From the NCBI GenBank assembly GCA_017651645.1, contig JAGCCO010000034.1, positions 1 through 22,521 on the forward strand: a DNA stretch of 22,521 bases. Reading direction: 5' to 3'. A model generated the notes under the pieces. The model worked only from the letters and a program-made list of their open reading frames with translations, was not told the origin of the DNA and did not search any database. This stretch comes from Bacteroidales bacterium (lineage in GTDB: Bacteria; Bacteroidota; Bacteroidia; Bacteroidales; F082). Position numbers and translations under genes: made by a program. Below, piece after piece: positions 14,660 through 21,946 of this stretch. The stretch's first letter is position 1, and each line of letters starts with the position of its first letter.

Positions 14660-15145
14660 ATGAATGACAAAACCCCATTTCGCCCAATGCGGCGGTTCAA
14701 ACAACAGATGACCGACGAAGCGTGCATAGCCCTGCTTCAGAAAGCTCCACGCGGTGTGCTCGCCGTGCTGGGCGACAGAGGCTACCCTTACACCGTTCCG
14801 CTCGACTTTGTGTATGACGACGGCAAAATCTATTTCCACTGCGCCAAAGAAGGACACAAACTGGATGCTATAAGAGCTTGCGACAAGGTCTCGTTCTGCG
14901 TCCTCAGCGAAGGCGTAAAAGAATCCGACAGCTGGTGGTATCATTTCGAGAGCGTGGTTTGTTTCGGCAGGATGCACATCGTGGAAGACCCTGCCCAAAA
15001 GAATGTCCATTTACGCTTGTTGGGTGCCAAATATTTCCCGCAAGACTATGACATAGATGCTGATATGGCACAGGATGCCCCCAATGCCTTCGTACTCGAA
15101 CTGCAAATTGAGCACATGAGTGGCAAGCGGGTTAGAGAAAAATAA
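14660..15145 (+). CDS. Pyridoxamine 5'-phosphate oxidase-family flavoprotein (NimA-like)
   Basis: A 161-residue protein of the split-barrel FMN-binding fold. The N-terminal FRPMRRFKQQMTDEACIALL and GVLAVLGDRGYPYTVPLDFV, followed by IYFHCAKEGHKLDAIRACDK and VSFCVL, are typical of the family branch that includes 5-nitroimidazole reductases (Nim) and heme-binding relatives. The ATG at 14660 is chosen because the family begins close to the RPMRR motif; in-frame codons at 14624 and 14633 would add 9-12 residues. It stands 54 bases after the helicase gene and is convergent with the AraC-family gene. Resistance to nitroimidazoles cannot be concluded from sequence alone. Confidence 0.78.
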   Translation: MNDKTPFRPMRRFKQQMTDEACIALLQKAPRGVLAVLGDRGYPYTVPLDFVYDDGKIYFHCAKEGHKLDAIRACDKVSFCVLSEGVKESDSWWYHFESVVCFGRMHIVEDPAQKNVHLRLLGAKYFPQDYDIDADMAQDAPNAFVLELQIEHMSGKRVREK

Positions 15146-15169
15146 CAAGCTTGGCTTGAGGATTAGTTT

Positions 15170-16021
15170 TCAATCCAATGCTCGAAATTCAGTAGGCGAC
15201 ACACCTGTTTCATGCTTGAAATAGCGGCTGAAAGTAGACTGTTCGCCAAAGCCTAACATGTCGGCAATAGCTTGCACGGAGAGGTCGTGCCGTATATGCA
15301 GCAGCATTTTGGCCTCGGCGATGATCTTGACGCGAATCCAATAGGCAGCATTGTGACCTGTTTCCTGCTTGACAACCGCACTGAAATACTTAGGTGTTAA
15401 ACAGGCTCGTTCAGCATAAAAACCTACATCGTGGTGCTTGCGGAAATGCTGGGTCAAATCGGAATGAAACTGCATGCTCACGCGCTTGTCGACACTGTAC
15501 TCTTTCAGTTTTCTCTTTCGGTATTGGCTTAGCAACCGCAGTAAGAATTCCAACAAACGGGTCATCAACATCCGACTCTCAGGGAGTTCGATGCGTTTGA
15601 TTTCACGCATCCCTTCCACCACATCCGTTATCATCTTGTATTCGTGCCTATCGAGTTTCACGCAGGGGTGCGGCTCGTAGCGGTAGCGCATCTGGTTGAT
15701 GATTTGCAGCATTGGGTCGTCAAGCACCGAGGCATCAACGACAATCAAGGTGGCAAGATAATCTTCGGTTTTGCTCACCATACTAACGCTGTGGTTGGGA
15801 AAAATCACACCCACAGTATGTTTCTCGGAAAAGTCGGGTTGGTCGTCGTACATCAATTGAATGTGGCCTCTGTGACCGATGCAGATGACGTAATCGGGCG
15901 ACACAAAAGGCTCGTCGCCAGTGGGCAATCCCCTGACATCATCAAGGACAACAATGCCTTCCTCCTTGATTCTTTGGAGGTTAGATAGTATCGGGTGGAT
16001 TTCGTTCTCTCTGTCTTTCAT
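15170..16021 (-). CDS. AraC-family transcriptional regulator
   Basis: A 283-residue protein. The C-terminal ~100 residues form the double helix-turn-helix of AraC/XylS regulators: YAERACLTPKYFSAVVKQET, then LSVQAIADMLGFGEQSTFSR and YFKHETGVSPTEFR. The N-terminal ~170 residues look like the effector/dimerisation part, a cupin-like sensor with no recognised ligand. The ATG at 16021 is preceded by a -7 box only 4 bases away, so the leader is very short, or translation starts at a downstream codon. It is divergent from the secreted protein gene at 16157, which is the most obvious candidate target (inference). Confidence 0.85.
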   Translation of the reverse strand: MKDRENEIHPILSNLQRIKEEGIVVLDDVRGLPTGDEPFVSPDYVICIGHRGHIQLMYDDQPDFSEKHTVGVIFPNHSVSMVSKTEDYLATLIVVDASVLDDPMLQIINQMRYRYEPHPCVKLDRHEYKMITDVVEGMREIKRIELPESRMLMTRLLEFLLRLLSQYRKRKLKEYSVDKRVSMQFHSDLTQHFRKHHDVGFYAERACLTPKYFSAVVKQETGHNAAYWIRVKIIAEAKMLLHIRHDLSVQAIADMLGFGEQSTFSRYFKHETGVSPTEFRALD

Positions 16022-16025
16022 ATTG

Positions 16026-16033
16026 CAAAAATA
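16026..16033 (-). promoter_or_regulatory. -7 box for the AraC-family gene
   Basis: CAAAAATA on the plus strand reads TATTTTTG on the minus strand. It is 4 bases upstream of the annotated ATG, suggesting an almost leaderless transcript. No clear -33 TTG was found. Confidence 0.4.
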
Positions 16034-16101
16034 CTGAATTTTTCACGAATAAATTATCCAATCCGACTTTTTGCCAAACATTTCGCCCTTTGTGTTACCA
16101 T

Positions 16102-16128
16102 TTGTTTATGTTTAGGGTTATATTTTTG
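16102..16128 (+). promoter_or_regulatory. Promoter of the secreted repeat protein gene
   Basis: TATTTTTG at 16121-16128 fits the -7 consensus; TTG at 16102-16104 lies 16 bases upstream, slightly short. The start codon is 28 bases further on. The 135-base region shared with the AraC gene holds both promoters. Confidence 0.55.
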
Positions 16129-16156
16129 CGACCTATAAACATTAAAAGTAGTAGTC

Positions 16157-17560
16157 ATGTACAAAAAATTCTTGATTTTCTTCGCAATGCTTGGCATTGC
16201 AACAACCGTGGTAGCTCAAGGCCCAGGTGGTGGAGGCAGTACCGACACCATCCCTGATGGAGCGGCCTACATCCTCAACAATGGCTCAACGGTGACCCTC
16301 ACGGGTGAAACTCTCAGCACCACCGAGTCTGATTACAATGTGGTTCAAGTGACCAATGGCAACCTCACGCTCAACAATTGCACCATCAACAAAACGGGCG
16401 ACACCAATAGCAACGATGGGGATGCCACCAGTTTCTATGGTATCAACTCTGCTGTTTATGCCAAAGGCCTTGATGGCAGTTCCGTCATCACAATGAACGG
16501 CGGTACCGTTACAACCAATGCGAAAGGCTCCAACGCCGTTTTCGCTTGGCGTGGTGCCACCATCAACGTCAATGGCGTGACCATCCATAATTATGAGCGT
16601 GTTTCTCGCGGACTTCACGCCACTTACGGCGGCATTATCAATGCCACCAATGTTGATATTACTACTGAATCTGAAACGAGCAGCACGATAGCCACCGACC
16701 GTGGCGGGGGCACCGTCACAGTAACGGGAGGCACCGCCACGGCCAAAGGCAACCGTTCCGCTGTGCTTTATTCCACTGGCACCATCACTGCCAACGACTT
16801 GACAGGCATTTCTGAATTGGGAGAGATTGCCGATGTGGAAGGCGACAACGGCGTGATTATCAACAATTGCACGATGACCAGTGGCAGCAGCGAGCGCGGT
16901 TTGATGATGCTACAAAGCGGCTCGGGCGACGCACAAGGCAATAATGCCTACATCACCGTATCTTCTTCAACACTCACCACCACCGATGCCAGTGCACCAC
17001 TTTGCGAAGTGCCTACAAAGAATGTCGGCACCTTAACCCTCACCGATGTCACACTTTCTGTCGCGAGTGGGCTGCTGATGTATGTCGACTACAACACGCA
17101 ATGGAGCACCCATGGCGGCACGGGCAACCTCATTCTTAACACCACACAAGATTCGTGGGTTTATTCAGGCAATGTGGACGCTGACAGTTACAGCAACGTG
17201 ACCGTCACCGTGGGTAGCAACGTCATTTGGAAAGGTGTGATGGATAGCGACAATAACGCCCTGTCATCCACCGTGACCGTCAACGCTGATGGCTCTTGGA
17301 CCTTGACGGGGAATGCATACGTTGACAACTTGGTCAACAACGGTGTCATCCATACCGCAGGCTTCACCTTAACCTACGGAAGCCTTTCTGGTTCAGGCAC
17401 TATTGACAACGGAACGGGTATTGGTGAAAACACCACAGAAGAACCTGCTAATGACGGCAAAATCTATACTTTAGACGGACGCTGTCTCGGAACCACCTTG
17501 CCCAATAATTTCAGAGGCATTTACATCCAAAATGGAAAGAAACAACTCAAAATTGAATGA
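16157..17560 (+). CDS. Secreted beta-helix-like repeat protein with C-terminal sorting-like tail
   Basis: A 467-residue exported protein. The Sec signal peptide is MYKKFLIFFAMLGIATTVVA, with cleavage likely before QGPGGGG. The body (~35-400) is a Thr/Asn/Gly-rich run of short beta-strand repeats (GNLTLNNCTINKTGDT, VITMNGGTVTTNAKGS, ATINVNGVTIHNYE), as in right-handed parallel beta-helices. The C-terminal ~35 residues (DGKIYTLDGRCLGTTLP ... RGIYIQNGKK) resemble the Bacteroidales type IX secretion (Por) sorting tail, pattern 'YxLDGR...GIYIxNGKK'. It is therefore probably delivered to the cell surface. The target could be a glycan or another cell (inference). A terminator follows. The glycine-rich mature N-terminus is echoed by the glycine-rich C-terminus of the next gene's product. 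Confidence 0.75.
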   Translation: MYKKFLIFFAMLGIATTVVAQGPGGGGSTDTIPDGAAYILNNGSTVTLTGETLSTTESDYNVVQVTNGNLTLNNCTINKTGDTNSNDGDATSFYGINSAVYAKGLDGSSVITMNGGTVTTNAKGSNAVFAWRGATINVNGVTIHNYERVSRGLHATYGGIINATNVDITTESETSSTIATDRGGGTVTVTGGTATAKGNRSAVLYSTGTITANDLTGISELGEIADVEGDNGVIINNCTMTSGSSERGLMMLQSGSGDAQGNNAYITVSSSTLTTTDASAPLCEVPTKNVGTLTLTDVTLSVASGLLMYVDYNTQWSTHGGTGNLILNTTQDSWVYSGNVDADSYSNVTVTVGSNVIWKGVMDSDNNALSSTVTVNADGSWTLTGNAYVDNLVNNGVIHTAGFTLTYGSLSGSGTIDNGTGIGENTTEEPANDGKIYTLDGRCLGTTLPNNFRGIYIQNGKKQLKIE

Positions 17561-17593
17561 GCACTTTTTTGTAATTCATTTGTTTTTTTTGTT

Positions 17594-17623
17594 AAGACAT
17601 AGTCTTTGGGCTATGTCTTTTTT
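17594..17623 (+). terminator. Rho-independent terminator after the secreted repeat protein gene
   Basis: AAGACATAG (17594-17602) pairs perfectly with CTATGTCTT (17611-17619) around an 8-base loop and is followed by a T run. It separates this gene from the lipoprotein gene downstream, so those are probably separate transcripts or only partly coupled. Confidence 0.8.
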
Positions 17624-17669
17624 GGCTTTCGAATAATAAAAAACCTTGATTTGTGATTGTTTTAGAAAT

Positions 17670-19247
17670 ATGAGAATGAAGATGAAGCAGTTATTGAATT
17701 ATTTGTTTGCCGTTTGGCTGATGATGATACTTGCAGGTTGCCAAAAGGATAACATCGTCCTCATCGACCCGATTGAGACCGACGACAGCGAGGACCTCAT
17801 CGCCAACACGGTATTTGCACAAACGGTCAGCGTGGCGTTTTCCACCGAGGGAAACGCGGTTGTTACCGGCACCAACAACGACTTCATCGTGACCGTCAAT
17901 GGCAACGATGTGACCATTGTCTATTCGGGCGAAGAGTACGTGATGTATGAACTTTCGGGGACTGCCAACGACGGTTTCTTCAAACTCTATAGTGCGAAGA
18001 AACAGGGCATTACGCTGAATGGCGTGAGCATCACCAATCCCAATGGCGCGGCCATCAATGTGCAAGGCACACAAACCGAGCCGAGCAAAGGCAAGCGCAC
18101 TTTCATCGTTTTGAAAGGCGAAAACACCCTCGCTGACGGCACAAATTACACCGACACGCCCGCCACCGAGGACGAGAAGGCTGCAATGTTCGGCGAAGGC
18201 CAGTTCATCTTCAGCGGCGAAGGCAGCCTCACCGTTGCGGCAACGGGCAAATCGGGCATCGTTTCCGATGATTATGTGCATTTTATTGGTGGCACCATTA
18301 CCGTCAATGTGTCGAGTTCCGCAACAGTCAATGGCAGCGACACTTTGAAGCCTGCTTGTGTGAAGGGCAAGGACTACGTCAAGATGACCGATGGCACGCT
18401 AACCCTCACCAGCACGGGAACGGGCGGAAAAGGCATCAGCAGCGACGGCAACGGCTATTTCTATGGTGGCACGGTCAACGTGACGGTAACAGGAAGCAAT
18501 TTCGGCTCCAATGGTGGCGGAGGTGGCTTCGGCGGATGGGGCAACAATAGTTCCGACGGCGTTTCGGCCAAAGGCCTCAAATTCGATGGAAACCTGATTT
18601 TCAAAGGGAGCAAAGTGGTGGTGAACTGCACCGCCCACGAGGGCATAGAAGCCAAAGGAACGCTTTCGGTTTCGGGCGGCGAGGTGTACAGCCATTCCCA
18701 ATCGGACGATGCCATCAACTCGGGCGGCAACCTCACCATTTCGGGCGGGTTGGTCTGTGCCTACAGCCAAGGTAACGACGGCCTCGATGCCAATGGCAAC
18801 TGCTACATTAAAGGCGGCATGGTGTATGCCATCAGTGCCAGTTCACCCGAAGTGGCCATCGACGCCAACACGGAAGGCGGCTACCAACTCTACCTCACAG
18901 GCGGCACTTTGGTGGCCATCGGCGGCTTGGAGAGCGGTTCGTCGCTTACCCAAAGTTGCTATTCAGCCTCTTCTTGGTCGCAAAACACTTGGTACGGATT
19001 GACCGTTGGCTCAACGACCTACGCCTTCAAGACCCCTTCGAGCGGAGGAACGCCTCTGGTCGTTTCGGGAGGTTCTACGCCTGTCTTACAATCTGGTGTG
19101 AATGTCGGTAGCGGAACGGAATGTTTTGAAGGTATGTTTTACACCAATGCTGCTGTTAGCGGAGGCAATTCCGTCAGCCTTTCGTCTTATACGGGCGGCA
19201 ACGGCGGTGGAGGTGGCCCTGGTGGCGGAGGTCATGGTCCTTTTTGA
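17670..19247 (+). CDS. Cthe_2159/DUF4353-type beta-helix lipoprotein, glycine-rich
   Basis: About 525 residues. The start is uncertain among ATGs at 17670, 17676 and 17682 (and a TTG at 17646); all lead into the lipoprotein signal NYLFAVWLMMILAGC. The body matches the Cthe_2159 (formerly DUF4353) carbohydrate-binding family: YELSGTANDGFFKLYSAKKQ and GITLNGVSITNPNGAAINVQ. Then come turns such as GIVSDDYVHFIGGTI, GKGISSDGNGYFYGGTV, GIEAKGTLSVSGGEV, DAINSGGNLTISGG and GNDGLDANGNCYIKGGM. The founding member binds polygalacturonate through a calcium-containing beta-helix. A Gly-rich loop (GGGGGFGGWGNN) interrupts the helix. The protein ends in a Gly/Pro tail (GGGGGPGGGGHGPF), which is unusual for a terminus and looks like a surface linker. 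It probably sits on the outer membrane and binds an extracellular polymer. Confidence 0.78.
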   Translation: MRMKMKQLLNYLFAVWLMMILAGCQKDNIVLIDPIETDDSEDLIANTVFAQTVSVAFSTEGNAVVTGTNNDFIVTVNGNDVTIVYSGEEYVMYELSGTANDGFFKLYSAKKQGITLNGVSITNPNGAAINVQGTQTEPSKGKRTFIVLKGENTLADGTNYTDTPATEDEKAAMFGEGQFIFSGEGSLTVAATGKSGIVSDDYVHFIGGTITVNVSSSATVNGSDTLKPACVKGKDYVKMTDGTLTLTSTGTGGKGISSDGNGYFYGGTVNVTVTGSNFGSNGGGGGFGGWGNNSSDGVSAKGLKFDGNLIFKGSKVVVNCTAHEGIEAKGTLSVSGGEVYSHSQSDDAINSGGNLTISGGLVCAYSQGNDGLDANGNCYIKGGMVYAISASSPEVAIDANTEGGYQLYLTGGTLVAIGGLESGSSLTQSCYSASSWSQNTWYGLTVGSTTYAFKTPSSGGTPLVVSGGSTPVLQSGVNVGSGTECFEGMFYTNAAVSGGNSVSLSSYTGGNGGGGGPGGGGHGPF

Positions 19248-19352
19248 GTTTAGAGTTTAGTGTTTAGAGTTACGCTTTGCGTCACTGCGAGGAACGAAGC
19301 AGTCCAGGTATGGAGTTAATAGTTGAAAGTTGAAAGTTAAAAGTTTAGAGTT
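19248..19352. repeat. Low-complexity intergenic repeats with a small dispersed-type palindrome
   Basis: The stretch has GTTTAGAGTT-like units (19248-19271, again 19341-19352) and GTTGAAAGTT units (19321-19340), a composition often seen between Bacteroidota genes. In the middle, ACTGC (19284-19288) pairs with GCAGT (19299-19303) around GAGGAACGAA. This core (GTCACTGCGAGGAACGAAGC) resembles a short repeat that I recall seeing scattered in many bacterial genomes. No promoter was found here. Confidence 0.5.
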
Positions 19353-20183
19353 ATGAAAAGCAAACAGATTATCATATTGATGTTAGGGTTGGTTTTCTCC
19401 ACTATGGCATTTTCGCAAACCGATGTCGCCCTCGACCCTGAATTTGGCGGGCGCGTGGCCGTTTCGGTGGACAAAAGAATCACCCGTGGCCTGCACATTT
19501 CCCTTGAGGAGGAAGTGCGTTTCGACAACAACTTTGGCAGCCTCGACCGATTGCAAACCACTTTGGCGTTGAGTTACAAGGTGCATCCCAACATCAAACT
19601 CGGGTTGGGCTATGCGCTCATCAACGGCTATGGGGCCAATTCGGGACTGTTCAAGAACCCGCGCCACAGGCTGATGGCGGATGTCACGGGAACAATACAC
19701 TATGGCAACTGGAACTTCTCGCTGAAGGAACGTTTTCAAGTGACACGTCGCACGGGCGACTTCAACGTGTACCAAAATCCCCAAAACGCCCTGACGCTGA
19801 AAAGCCGCGTGAAGGCTTTGTATAAGGGCTTCGGCAAGGTGCAGCCCTACGCCTATTTCGAGGTGCGCAACTATCTGAATGCGCCCGTCATTGAGGCGGC
19901 CTACGACGGCAACGTCTATCTCACCTTGGACGACTATTCCGAGGAAGGCGATGCCGGCTGGTTCCTGAAGGGCTTCAACGGCGGCTATGTCAACCGTCTG
20001 CGAGGCTCATTGGGCGTGGATATTAAGTTGGACAAACGCAACACCTTGAATTTCTACTTTTTGTGTGATTATCTCATGGAAAAACAAGTGGACGCCAACG
20101 CCGAAGGCACCAAACTGAAGTCGTACACCAAGGAAACAGGCTTCCGTGGCTGGATTGGCGCGGGATATGAGTTTGCGTTTTAA
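19353..20183 (+). CDS. DUF2490 outer-membrane beta-barrel protein
   Basis: A 276-residue protein with a Sec signal (MKSKQIIILMLGLVFSTMAF then SQ). The rest alternates short amphipathic beta-strands with turns and ends in a C-terminal aromatic (GWIGAGYEFAF), as outer-membrane barrels do. The strand with RITRGLHISLEEEVRFDNNF, LDRLQTTLALSYKVHPNIKL, then GLGYALING and NPRHRLMADVTGTI is typical of DUF2490. The function of the family is unknown. It follows the beta-helix lipoprotein and may be its partner at the outer membrane (inference from order only), but the gap carries repeats rather than an operon-like junction. Confidence 0.8.
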   Translation: MKSKQIIILMLGLVFSTMAFSQTDVALDPEFGGRVAVSVDKRITRGLHISLEEEVRFDNNFGSLDRLQTTLALSYKVHPNIKLGLGYALINGYGANSGLFKNPRHRLMADVTGTIHYGNWNFSLKERFQVTRRTGDFNVYQNPQNALTLKSRVKALYKGFGKVQPYAYFEVRNYLNAPVIEAAYDGNVYLTLDDYSEEGDAGWFLKGFNGGYVNRLRGSLGVDIKLDKRNTLNFYFLCDYLMEKQVDANAEGTKLKSYTKETGFRGWIGAGYEFAF

Positions 20184-20201
20184 TGAACAATACGACAGTC
20201 A

Positions 20202-20873
20202 TCAAGCCCAGCTGAAATTCTCCTTTCCAGCCCTAATCTCGAAGTGGCATTTGGCGATGCCGAGGTCGAGGGCGGCGTAGCCGATGAACGAGAACTTCGC
20301 CTTGGCCTCCACGCGGTTGCCTTCATGCAGGATGAACTCGAACTTCTGCTGGTTGACAGCCGTGGGCGCCAGCAAAGCGGCTTCCATACCCGTGCGGAAC
20401 CATTCGGGCATAGGTCCTTCAACGCGGCAGAAATCCTCAATGCCCTTCTTTTGCGGGTGGGCAGTGCCTTGGTTGGCACCATAACCCAATGCGATTACCG
20501 CCAATAACGACTCACCGTCAAGCACATGGTATTGGTCGGGTTGTTTCTTGTAGGACAAGCCCACCCAACAGGTGTTCAAGCCGAGGGTTTGTGCCAACAG
20601 CACCACCTTCTCGCCATAATAACCGAGTTTCGTGTCCTCGCCTTTGGGTCCGACTACGGCAATATAATTGCCAACCCCCTTGAAACCGCCGTATTTTGCC
20701 ATACCAGCGGCAAAGGCTTTCGGCTCGTTGGTGACCAACTGAAGGTGCAGATGGCCTTCCTTATTACATTCTTCAATCAAGGCCTGCAATTGCGCGACTT
20801 TTTCCGATTCAATAGGTTTTTCCAAGTATTGCCGCACGGAGTGGCGGGCAACGATAGCTTCTTGTAGTGTCAT
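20202..20873 (-). CDS. TM1586-type nitroreductase family protein
   Basis: A 223-residue FMN-dependent oxidoreductase relative. The N-terminal LQEAIVARHSVRQYLEKPI is the phosphate-contacting nitroreductase motif. GYYGEKVVLLAQTLGLNTCW and VGLSYKKQP form the dimer/FMN segment, followed by LLAVIALGYGAN. The segment MEAALLAPTAVNQQKFEFIL, which lies near residue 30-40 in ordinary nitroreductases, is near residue 175 here; this permuted order is that of the TM1586 type. Start at the ATG at 20873, with a -7 box 22 bases upstream; the longer frame upstream is not coding. It is divergent from the OhrR-like regulator and shares its intergenic region, so joint control by oxidants is plausible. Confidence 0.82.
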   Translation of the reverse strand: MTLQEAIVARHSVRQYLEKPIESEKVAQLQALIEECNKEGHLHLQLVTNEPKAFAAGMAKYGGFKGVGNYIAVVGPKGEDTKLGYYGEKVVLLAQTLGLNTCWVGLSYKKQPDQYHVLDGESLLAVIALGYGANQGTAHPQKKGIEDFCRVEGPMPEWFRTGMEAALLAPTAVNQQKFEFILHEGNRVEAKAKFSFIGYAALDLGIAKCHFEIRAGKENFSWA

Positions 20874-20894
20874 AATGATTTCATTTACAGGCTG

Positions 20895-20902
20895 CAAAGA
20901 TA
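20895..20902 (-). promoter_or_regulatory. -7 box for the nitroreductase gene
   Basis: CAAAGATA on the plus strand reads TATCTTTG on the minus strand, 22 bases upstream of the ATG at 20873. No TTG at standard distance was seen. The palindrome at 20935-20950 lies just upstream of where the -33 element would be. Confidence 0.6.
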
Positions 20903-20934
20903 CAATTTTTTCTTTTTTCGAAAAAAAATCAAAA

Positions 20935-20950
20935 ATATCGCTTGCGATAT
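20935..20950. promoter_or_regulatory. Candidate OhrR operator 1
   Basis: ATATCGC-TT-GCGATAT is a perfect 16-base palindrome. It covers the TTG (20942-20944) proposed as the -33 element of the OhrR-like gene, so a bound dimer would block polymerase. It shares the core ATCG(C/T)nn(G/A)CGAT with the second palindrome at 20972-20983. Confidence 0.6.
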
Positions 20951-20970
20951 AAAAATAATGTGTACTTTTG
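20942..20970 (+). promoter_or_regulatory. Promoter of the OhrR-like gene
   Basis: TTG at 20942-20944 and TACTTTTG at 20963-20970 with an 18-base gap fit the Bacteroidota pattern well; the ATG follows 26 bases later. Both elements are touched or flanked by palindromes. Confidence 0.65.
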
Positions 20971-20971
20971 C

Positions 20972-20983
20972 ATCGTGAACGAT
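20972..20983. promoter_or_regulatory. Candidate OhrR operator 2
   Basis: ATCGT-GA-ACGAT is a perfect 12-base palindrome directly after the -7 box, at about the transcription start. Its centre is 35 bases from that of operator 1. A site pair bracketing the promoter fits autorepression. Confidence 0.55.
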
Positions 20984-20996
20984 ATAAATTTGTGCG

Positions 20997-21446
20997 ATGG
21001 AATACGAACAACTCAAATTGGACAATCAACTTTGCTTCCGGCTTTACACGGCGGCGCGCCTCACGATGGGGGCCTATCACCCTTATCTTGACCCGTTAGG
21101 CATCACCTATCCCCAATACCTTGTATTATTAGTGCTATGGGAGCGGGACAAACAGCCAGTGAACGACATCGCGCACAAGCTGTTTTTGGAGACCAACACC
21201 GTCACGCCGCTCCTGCAACGCATGGAAAAAGCGGGGTTGGTCAAGCGAACCAAAGGCAAAGAAGACACCCGTCAGCGCATCGTCTCGTTGACGAAAAAAG
21301 GCATCGAAATGCGCGAGCAGGCCAAACACATTCCCGACTGCCTTAGTGACGAAATCATCCGAATAACAGGCGAAGAGGAAGAATTTGTCAGAATGATTCC
21401 CACACTCGACAAACTCATCGAAGGACTTAAACAAACCAGTAAATAA
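20997..21446 (+). CDS. OhrR-like MarR-family peroxide sensor/repressor
   Basis: A 149-residue MarR-family regulator. The N-terminal LKLDNQLCFRLYTAARLTM, with Cys13, corresponds to the redox-sensing cysteine region of OhrR (LDNQLCF). LGITYPQYLVLLVLWE and the winged helix NDIAHKLFLETNTVTPLLQR followed by MEKAGLVKRTKGKEDTRQRI carry the DNA-reading helix and wing. OhrR is known to be inactivated by organic peroxide oxidation of this Cys and usually represses a peroxidase (Ohr). Here no ohr gene is visible. The likely targets are its own promoter, the divergent nitroreductase and the ferritin-like/peroxidase genes downstream (inference). Confidence 0.85.
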   Translation: MEYEQLKLDNQLCFRLYTAARLTMGAYHPYLDPLGITYPQYLVLLVLWERDKQPVNDIAHKLFLETNTVTPLLQRMEKAGLVKRTKGKEDTRQRIVSLTKKGIEMREQAKHIPDCLSDEIIRITGEEEEFVRMIPTLDKLIEGLKQTSK

Positions 21447-21487
21447 TCTTCAAATCTTTAAATATTAAATCTTTAAATTAAAAAATC
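21447..21487. repeat. A/T-rich direct repeats before the ferritin-like gene
   Basis: AAATCTTTAAAT occurs twice in tandem between the OhrR-like gene and the ferritin-like gene, with a partial third copy upstream (AATCTTCAAATC). No promoter box is visible, so the downstream genes may be read through from the OhrR promoter. Confidence 0.5.
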
Positions 21488-21943
21488 ATGGACAAACAGA
21501 AATCAATCAACGCGTTACAGTTTTTTGTAACCAACCTCTCCAATCAGGCTTTCGGCCACAAACTGCAAGGTAAGGTCTTCGCCGACCAAGGCTTTGAAAA
21601 ACTCGGTGCCAAGTACATGGCCCATCACGACGAGGAAATGGGCTGGGTCGACAAGTTCATCGGCCGTCTCCTCGACCTCGGCGGTGAACTGAAACACGAA
21701 ATGCGTCCCGAAGGCAAACTTTTTACCGACCCCTGCGAATACATCAAATGCGATCATCAGGTTTCCGTTGATGGCATCGAGCTCCTCCGCAAGTGCATGA
21801 ACGACCTTTGCGAAGACGTCACCACCTTCGACATCATGAAGGAATACCTCAAAGATGAGGAGGAAGATATGTACTGGAGCGAGACCCAACTCGACCTCAT
21901 CGAGAAGATCGGCTACCAGAACTGGCTTATCAAACAAATGTAA
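21488..21943 (+). CDS. Bacterioferritin-like protein with altered ferroxidase site
   Basis: A 151-residue four-helix ferritin-like protein. Compared from memory with E. coli Bfr, helix B (YMAHHDEEMGWVDKFIGRLL) and the C-terminus (DEEEDMYWSETQLDLIEKIG, then YQNWLIKQM) align well. Ligand positions of Bfr are E18, E51, H54, E94, E127 and H130. Here the corresponding residues are Leu (or a gap), Glu50, Trp53, Ser93, Glu124 and Asp127. So only two of six remain, while Met51 matches the heme-binding Met52. It is likely a shell-like or heme-binding protein that does not oxidise iron as Bfr does, or a distinct ferritin-like enzyme. It is 41 bases after the OhrR-like gene and 3 bases before the peroxidase gene. 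Confidence 0.75.
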   Translation: MDKQKSINALQFFVTNLSNQAFGHKLQGKVFADQGFEKLGAKYMAHHDEEMGWVDKFIGRLLDLGGELKHEMRPEGKLFTDPCEYIKCDHQVSVDGIELLRKCMNDLCEDVTTFDIMKEYLKDEEEDMYWSETQLDLIEKIGYQNWLIKQM

Positions 21944-21946
21944 TAT

